From Desulfobacteraceae bacterium UBA2174 (GTDB lineage Bacteria > Desulfobacterota > Desulfobacteria > Desulfobacterales > UBA2174): a DNA stretch of 64,000 nt. Each line of letters starts with the position of its first letter. Positions within the stretch are counted from its first letter, which is position 1. Below, piece after piece: positions 55,201 through 64,000 of the stretch. The notes under the pieces are model-generated. The model saw only the letters and a list, made by a program, of their open reading frames with translations. It was not told the DNA's origin and did no database searches. The stretch lies in the NCBI GenBank assembly GCA_002327445.1, contig DCWA01000022.1:62001-126000 (forward strand). The letters are read 5' to 3'. Both the position numbers and the translations under genes were made by a program.

Positions 55201-55965
55201 TTCGTACCAGTCGGCGCTCTCGGGCACATCGGTCTGCTCGCCCCAGATCTGGGGCGAGGCCGGCGGCAGGTCGCAGTACCAGTCGTAAAAGCTGATCATC
55301 GAGGCGCCGATGAGCGACAGAAACCTCGCCCCGGCGGCGTAGCAGACCATGGACATGGCCGGAATCGGCGTAAAGCCGAAGATCCGGTCCGGCCCGTACT
55401 TCCTGATGGTGGAAATCAAGGCGGCGGCCACCATTTCAGCGGCTTCCTCCCAGGTGGCGCGCACGAAACCGCCCTTGCCGCGATCCTGCTGGAACTGGCG
55501 CCGTCGCGCCGCGTCGCCCACGATCGTTTCCCAGGCGCCTACCGGGTCGGGATTTTGGGCCAGCGCCGCGCGCCACATTTGCATCAGGCTTGATCGCACC
55601 AGGGGGTACTTCAGCCGAACAGGGCTGTAGGTGTACCAGGAGTAGGTGGCGCCCCGGGGGCAACCCCGCGGTTCATGGTTGGGGAATCCCTCGCCGCAGG
55701 CCGGGTAGTCGGTGGCCTGGGTTTCCCAGACCAGGATTCCGTCCTTGACATAGACGTCCCAGGAGCACGATCCGGTGCAGTTGACCCCGTGGGTGGAGCG
55801 CACCTTCTTGTCGTACTGCCAGCGGCGCCGGTAGAGGTCTTCCCACTCCCGCTGGCCGCAGCGCATCTCGACCCGTTCATCTGGCGCCGGTTCCGGCGGG
55901 CAACCCTGAGCGGCGCTCATCGGTCGGAAAAAACGGAGCTTGCGAAGAAACGAACCATCCGGCAT
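52273..55965 (-). CDS. narG: respiratory nitrate reductase alpha subunit (molybdoenzyme)
   Basis: A 1230-residue NarG with bis-MGD cofactor. The FS0 cluster region is His59, Cys63, Cys67 and Cys102 (STHGVNCTGSCSWDVY, EPRGCPRGATYSWY). The Mo ligand Asp is in SFYDWYCDLPPASPQ, which marks it as NarG rather than NapA or FdhG. There is no functional twin-arginine signal, so the enzyme faces the cytoplasm. The length is normal. A membrane-bound cytoplasmic Nar is uncommon in sulfate reducers, most of which use periplasmic Nap. narH, narJ and narI follow in the standard order. Confidence 0.96.
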   Translation of the reverse strand: MPDGSFLRKLRFFRPMSAAQGCPPEPAPDERVEMRCGQREWEDLYRRRWQYDKKVRSTHGVNCTGSCSWDVYVKDGILVWETQATDYPACGEGFPNHEPRGCPRGATYSWYTYSPVRLKYPLVRSSLMQMWRAALAQNPDPVGAWETIVGDAARRRQFQQDRGKGGFVRATWEEAAEMVAAALISTIRKYGPDRIFGFTPIPAMSMVCYAAGARFLSLIGASMISFYDWYCDLPPASPQIWGEQTDVPESADWYESSYMIVWGTNLPMTRTPDAHFYTEARYRGARVAAVAPDYAESVKFADTWLPARAGTDAALAMAMTRVVFEEFYVRRQVPYFVDYAKRYTDLPFLVVLEDRDGTRVPGPFLRAADLGLETNNADWKTVVCDGEGFKVPNGSIGFRWNEEGRWNLALEADGKPVDPLLSLAQNPDAWRTIRLARFDTGEPGTKAGIVPVKTVNTARGDLQVATVFDLMAAQLGVPLPGAPERPADYPLDESDPKPCTTAWQEAITGVPAADAIRVAREFAENAEKTRGKSMIFLGAGTNHWYHSDMVYRAIINLTTLCGCQGVNGGGWAHYVGQEKVRPQAAWSQVAFALDWLRPPRLQNGTSFYYFASGQWRYDTLAPENLVSPLAERPAASHMADYNAVAARLGWLPSYPQFDRNPLDLVREAEAAGADSNEAIVAHTVAALKRGDLRFAVEDPDHPRNFPRVLFLWRANLLGASGKGHEYFLKHLLGADHAVLNEDGPLRPQEITWREPAPEGKLDLLVTMELRMSTSAMYADIALPAAGWYEMHDLNTTDMHPFIHSFNPAIDPPWEARTNWEQFKTIARTFSRLAEKHLGLQKDLVATPLMHDSPGEIARAEVRDWRRDECEPVPGRTLPALTVVARDYPNVYKMMTALGPLAETVGVGSKGIMWKAEEEVAALKASLGTVAEDGPSRGRPMMETARQAAETILMLAPETNGETAVKSWKVLEKRTGMPLRHLSTPRQAERFRFDDLTVQPRKIITSPIWSGIESETRRYSPFVINIEQKVPFRTLTGRAQFYQDHPWMRDFGEHLPLYRPPLEAHAFASTQLAREPGKEIVLNYLTPHSKWSIHSTYSDTLTMLTLFRGGEAIWLNDEDAVKIEVRDNDWVECFNVNGVVMAKAVVSPRIPPGKAFMYHAQERLINTPGSPRTGKRGGTHNSVTRIMVKPTHMIGGYAQLSYGFNYYGPIGAQRDEMIVVRKAGEVDWYED

Positions 55966-56399
55966 GCGACACCTCCAAGGGGGTTGGGGAAACGGGCCGG
56001 AGCGTCGTTGGCGGCCGCGCGACGGCCCATGGAAATGTCAGGCTGGCTCAAAAAAGGCGTGGAATCTATATACTGCTAAAATGAATCGGACGATGCGTCA
56101 AGCCGGAAGAAAACCAATGGCCGAACCGGCGACCAAATCGTTTTCTTGATCAAATGGCTTGGTTCCCATTGTTTGTCTTTGCGCTGGAGCAAAGGAGGCT
56201 CGACTCGGCCCCAAAACAGTGGACACCCCGGCGCGCAAGGATATATGAATTGAGTTGATGCGGTTCGAGGCTTGATTCTTGACCCTTTCAGATGGCCACC
56301 TGGAGCCGCGGGATGAATAAGAATGCCGTGATAGCAGGCGAAATGAATCCATCGGTCCCCGCTCCCAACCGGGCGTGTGAACCACACATTGGAGGCAAC
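55966..56399. other. 434-bp divergent region upstream of narG
   Basis: The gap between narG and the small secreted protein. A minus-strand TTGACG (56096-56101) is a possible -35, but the -10 at the right distance is poor. No clear FNR or NarL sites were seen; a single TTGATCAA palindrome lies near 56147. Nothing coding recognised. Confidence 0.45.
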
Positions 56400-56805
56400 A
56401 TGCTGCGTCAGTGGGCCAAGTTCTGGATCGTTTGGATGTTGATGATTGTTTTCACGTCATCGGTGGCGGTGGCAGGCGACAAGACCACCGGCGAGGAACC
56501 CGACCGGCCCTGGATCATCAAGCGCCAGAGCCCGCAGCCGTCGGCAACGCCGAAGTCGCCTCCCGTCCAGGAGGCGCTGCCATGGAAATCCGATGAACAG
56601 GAGCAGGCCTGCCGCCAGATGATGGACGCCCTGGACGACAGCTATCGCCAAGCCCAGTACTCTTCCCTCCAGGGAGATTCCTGCCGCACCGCCGAACATG
56701 CCTCGCGGTTCCTCGGTCTGGTGGACCAGTGTCGGGCCCGGTGTCCGGAGGGGTTTCTCGACCAGAATGGACTGAAGGCCGAAATCATCCGCAACCTGAG
56801 CGTTC

Positions 56806-60747
<3,942 letters not shown>

Positions 60748-60849
60748 TGGAGATCCGGGCGGCCGGTCCGCGAGGTTGAGGTTCCAGTTTGCCGTCCCGC
60801 GAAGGACGGCAGCCAATCGCAGCAAGGAAAAATAAATTCGAGGCGGACA

Positions 60850-62661
60850 TCAACGGCGGGCCGGTCCGGTGTCCGGCCGGGTCGGGTCGCCGTATTGGCC
60901 CGGCCGCCGCCGCCGCAGGGACCGGACCCCCTCATCCTCCGGGGGGCCGGGATCCAGCTCAGGTCCGATCGTTTTCGCCGGCCGCTCCATGATCGTGCGG
61001 CTCTCCCGCCGCTCATGCATGTAATCTTCGTGCATCCGATGGGAATCCCCGGGCCGGTGGTGCTCGACGGCCGGGACCCGTTCACCCGCGGGGCTGTCCG
61101 GCGGCATGTTTTGGGGCGCCGCCTCCGGCAGGTCAGGGTCCAGGGAGGCCGGAATGGCTTCCGGGGCGGGCGGCCAGGGGGCCGCGGGCATCCCGCTTTC
61201 CCCGGTGCCGGTGCCTTCCCGCACCGGGTGCATGAGGCTCGGCCCGGCCTGGATCTGCAAGGCGCTGTCGATCTTGAAGCTGCCGTTGACCACCACCAGC
61301 TCGCCCTCGGACAATCCCTGCCGCACGATGTAGCCGTCCCGGGTGCGCGGCCCCAGGGTCACTTCGCGGCCTTCGTAGACGCCCGGCCGCTGGGCCTCGG
61401 CCACATACACCACCGCGCGTCTGCCGGTGATCAGGGGGGCGGTGTCCGGGATGACCAAGGGGTGCGGGTGGTCTCCGGACGCCTCGCCCGCCACCCGGCC
61501 TTCGGCATCCAGCCGGGCCTCGATCACGGCCCGGGCCAGCATGCCGGCCTTCAGGCGCCCGCCCTGGTCCTCGGTGGAAATGGCCCCCACCCGGAAGGAG
61601 CGCGACTCGGCGTCGAAAACCGGGTCGATGAAGACCACGCGGGCGTGAAAGGTTTCACCAGGGTAGGCTTCGGTGGTGAAGTCGACCCGCTGGCCTTTGC
61701 GGATCCAGGCGTAGTCCATCTCATAGGCATCCATGCGCAGCCAGACATATTTGGGGTCGGCGATGGTCATCACCTGGGCGCCGCGGTTGACGAAGGTCCC
61801 CTCGTAGGCGTTCTGAACCGTCACCTGGCCGTACATGGGCGCATAGATCGTCGCCACGCCGGTGGCTTCCCCGACCTTCATGAACTCGTCGATGTCCCGT
61901 TTGGGGAGCCCCAGGATGCTCAGCTTGTGGCGCAGGGCGGAGATGGTCTGCAGCGCCTGTTCGACTTCGGGCGTCTGCCGGCTCTTGTCCCCGGACGGGC
62001 GGGCCTGGATCGGCATGTCCTGGGCCACGTGAGGGGTTGTGCCCTGGAAGGCGAGAAAGCCGGGCACGTACTTGAGCGCCTTGGCCAACTGCTGCTGGGT
62101 TTCGAGGAGGTCGGAGGAATAGAGATCGAAGAGGGGATCGCCCCAACGCACGAACTGGCCGGCGCGCCGGATATAAATGCGGTCGATGACGCCGGGCATG
62201 AACGCCGAAATCACCGTGGAGTGGGAAGGGTCGTAATCGATGCGACCGAAAAGGCGGACTTCGGCCACGGCCGGCCGGCGCGCTACCGGGGCCACCCGGA
62301 TCTCGGCCAGTTCCGATTCTCCCGGCGACAGCGCGAGACGCCAGGGGGCGGAGGAATCCCCGCCGTGGTCCACCGGAACCAGTTCCATGCCGCAGACCGG
62401 ACAACGGCCGGGCTGGTCGGTGGGAGGAATGTGCATCATGGGGCAGACGTACTGGGTCGGCCGGGCCTCGGCGGATTCGGTGCTCACGACCGGCGCCGAT
62501 GACGGCGGCAGGGAGGGTTGGGGGAGGGATGGGGACCGGGTCCCCGCCAACCACCACCCGGCGCCCAGGGCCAGCACCAGCGCCAGCGCCAGCGCCAGAA
62601 GCAGCCGGGATCCTCGCCAGCGCTCCAGGAGGCGCCGCCAATCTCGATGGAGGGAAATCAT
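60850..62661 (-). CDS. cusB: CusB-type metal efflux adaptor with heavy-metal binding domain
   Basis: A 603-residue membrane fusion protein. A TM anchor (residues 19-40) is followed by a heavy-metal binding domain (71-97, YVCPMMHIPPTDQPGRCPVCGMELVPV in pieces: Cys73, Met75, Met76, His77, Cys87, Cys90, Met92), then barrel-sandwich and beta-barrel adaptor domains (VIDRIYIRRAGQFV, YAPMYGQVTVQNAYEGTFV). The C-terminal 110 residues are His/Met/Pro-rich and could bind metal too. It takes metal from the periplasm and hands it to CusA. cusA follows in the same direction. Confidence 0.92.
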   Translation of the reverse strand: MISLHRDWRRLLERWRGSRLLLALALALVLALGAGWWLAGTRSPSLPQPSLPPSSAPVVSTESAEARPTQYVCPMMHIPPTDQPGRCPVCGMELVPVDHGGDSSAPWRLALSPGESELAEIRVAPVARRPAVAEVRLFGRIDYDPSHSTVISAFMPGVIDRIYIRRAGQFVRWGDPLFDLYSSDLLETQQQLAKALKYVPGFLAFQGTTPHVAQDMPIQARPSGDKSRQTPEVEQALQTISALRHKLSILGLPKRDIDEFMKVGEATGVATIYAPMYGQVTVQNAYEGTFVNRGAQVMTIADPKYVWLRMDAYEMDYAWIRKGQRVDFTTEAYPGETFHARVVFIDPVFDAESRSFRVGAISTEDQGGRLKAGMLARAVIEARLDAEGRVAGEASGDHPHPLVIPDTAPLITGRRAVVYVAEAQRPGVYEGREVTLGPRTRDGYIVRQGLSEGELVVVNGSFKIDSALQIQAGPSLMHPVREGTGTGESGMPAAPWPPAPEAIPASLDPDLPEAAPQNMPPDSPAGERVPAVEHHRPGDSHRMHEDYMHERRESRTIMERPAKTIGPELDPGPPEDEGVRSLRRRRPGQYGDPTRPDTGPARR

Positions 62662-62737
62662 GATTGTTGTCGCCCCGTTGGCGGCGCAGCGGCCCCCTTT
62701 CGGGGCCTCCTTTCAGGCAGGCGAGAATGCCTGCGGA

Positions 62738-63732
62738 TCAGTGGGTCAATCTGAATTCCGAAAAGACCATGGGCCACCCGGAAATCGTCACCGCCAGAAT
62801 ATAGGCACCGATGGCCACCATGCAAAATCGCCGCTGCAGCACCGGCACGATCCGCGTCAGCGACGGTGTCGCCGCGAAGCGCTGCAGCACCCCGACGCCC
62901 GTGCCGAAGATCCCCCCCGTCACCAGCGAGGCATAGAGGGGATAGCCGATATAGCGGTACTCCGGCTGAAGAATGTCGAAGGGGCAGTGATGGGTGGGCA
63001 GCTCGTAGTAGTAGACGGAGACGAACGAGATCACCGCGGCCAGGGAGAGGGGGAAGAGCCAGAGGCTCAAGGCCCCGAACACCGCCGCGCCGCGCCCGGT
63101 GACGAGAAAGTGGATGCCGGCGCGCAGCATCAGCACGGCGCTGAGGAAAAAGAGCACCTGCATCGCCCGGGGCGGCAGGGCGGCGATGTCCCCGGCCACG
63201 TTGGGGGCGTTTTCCGCGAACAGGGTCCCGCAGCAGGAGGTCATCATGTCGGGGGCGATGCCCCGGAAGTAGTGCCACTGAAACAGGGCCTCCAGGCACA
63301 GCAGGGCCGTGATCGCCAGCAGCCAGCGGTACTTGAAGCCGATGAGGGGATAATCCGGGGCCTGGTTGTCGGTGTGGTTGACCAGCAGCCAGATCCCGCT
63401 GAGCATCACGTTGACCAGTTTGAGCACCAGGGTGGGGTATCCCCAGCCGTTGGCGTGAAGGGCGCCGGCCGCGCACATGGCGCCCACGAAGAGCGGGTGG
63501 ATGCGGTCGGCGGTGTAGATGAACAGGAAGAGGGAAAAGATTTCGAAGGCCAGCAGATAGGCCATCACCGTGGACACGAGGTACGTGCGCCGTTCCAGGC
63601 GAAGCTGCCCCTCCGCGCCGGAGCGCAGGTCCCGGTGCATCAGGATCCGGATGCCGGTCCAGGCGGCGCCGAGGGAGAAGGCCACCAGGAGCAGGTGACC
63701 GGCCACCAGGGCGATGATGGCAGGGGTCAGGA

Positions 63733-63736
<4 letters not shown>
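62738..63736 (-). CDS. polytopic membrane protein of the efflux cluster, unknown function
   Basis: A 332-residue protein with eight or nine hydrophobic segments. The start is GTG 63736, which overlaps the stop of the preceding ABC ATPase (GTGA) and follows GAAGG; an in-frame ATG further upstream would lie inside that gene. A Cys pair and nearby Met (MMTSCCGTLF) sit in a loop between helices, and THHCPFDIL adds another His-His-Cys motif, both suited to metal binding. It is probably a partner of the ABC ATPase or of the CusBA pump. No family name is offered. Confidence 0.75.

Positions 63737-64000
<264 letters not shown>

Noticed and set aside
56140..56155. FNR-type site upstream of narG
   Set aside because: TTGATCAA lacks the four-base spacer of the FNR consensus TTGAT-N4-ATCAA, so it does not support an oxygen-control claim.

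Overview
The window is GC-rich bacterial DNA that reads like a sulfate-reducing member of the Desulfobacterota, close to Desulfobacteraceae or Desulfosarcinaceae. The evidence is a two-cysteine DsrC, a siroheme-decarboxylase (Ahb-type) subunit for the alternative heme pathway, an ETF linked to an Fe-S oxidoreductase, and a flavin/heterodisulfide-reductase (Flx-Hdr) operon. Two genes of that operon can only be read through by decoding an in-frame UGA as selenocysteine. The species assignment is inference; no rRNA gene is present.

Layout. 0-3 kb: the end of an ETF-associated Fe-S oxidoreductase, then etfB-etfA and a strong terminator. 3-5.2 kb: a nitrilase-family amidohydrolase and a GcvH-fold protein that lacks the lipoyl lysine and carries a duplicated Cys4 motif. 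5.3-9.3 kb (minus strand): an Ahb-like gene, sensor kinase, sigma54 activator and archaemetzincin, the last three joined by ATGA overlaps. 9.5-18.3 kb (minus strand): hdrA(Sec)-mvhD(Sec)-flxC-flxB-flxA, then dsrC with its own tandem promoters, then yjbQ. 18.6-22.6 kb: miaA and a protein with two receiver-like domains and a PEP/pyruvate-binding domain. 23-34 kb: a Lap-type adhesion locus (TolC/LapE, LapG protease, LapD c-di-GMP receptor, LapB ATPase, LapC adaptor, a LuxR-type regulator, and a LapA-like protein with a PAAG cleavage site). 34.9-43.8 kb: housekeeping genes nadE, a YhcC-like radical SAM gene, mnmG, a CbpA-type dnaJ, hpt and a DUF3426 protein. 43.9 kb: a tRNA with CAT anticodon, with the remnant of a REP-type transposase beside it. 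44.4-56 kb (minus strand): narGHJI, a small membrane protein, a TDT transporter, FmdE, a molybdopterin-binding protein, a hemerythrin and a flavodiiron protein. 56-64 kb: a small secreted protein, a CusA/CusB metal efflux pair, a polytopic membrane protein and the end of an ABC ATPase.

How the parts work together. ETF, the Hdr/Flx complex, DsrC and the Ahb protein fit the low-potential electron economy of a sulfate reducer. The Hdr protein is an unusual fusion, HdrA - GltD-like NADPH oxidoreductase - HdrA. Together with the FNR-like FlxA it places the two halves of an Nfn-type transhydrogenase inside an Hdr complex, and no HdrB or HdrC is encoded nearby. The minus-strand block from nar to fprA looks like a nitrate, NO and oxygen handling region. 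The Lap locus would hold and release a surface adhesin under c-di-GMP control. However, the TolC and LapB genes each carry a one-base homopolymer frameshift and the adhesin ends before any RTX/T1SS tail, so as written the system is broken or the assembly is faulty there.

Intergenic DNA holds two unusual repeat classes: short-period (7-10 bp) tandem arrays, and a dispersed palindromic element around nadE. The most noteworthy content is the pair of selenoproteins in the chimeric Hdr operon, the Cys-rich GcvH-like protein, and the damaged Lap system.
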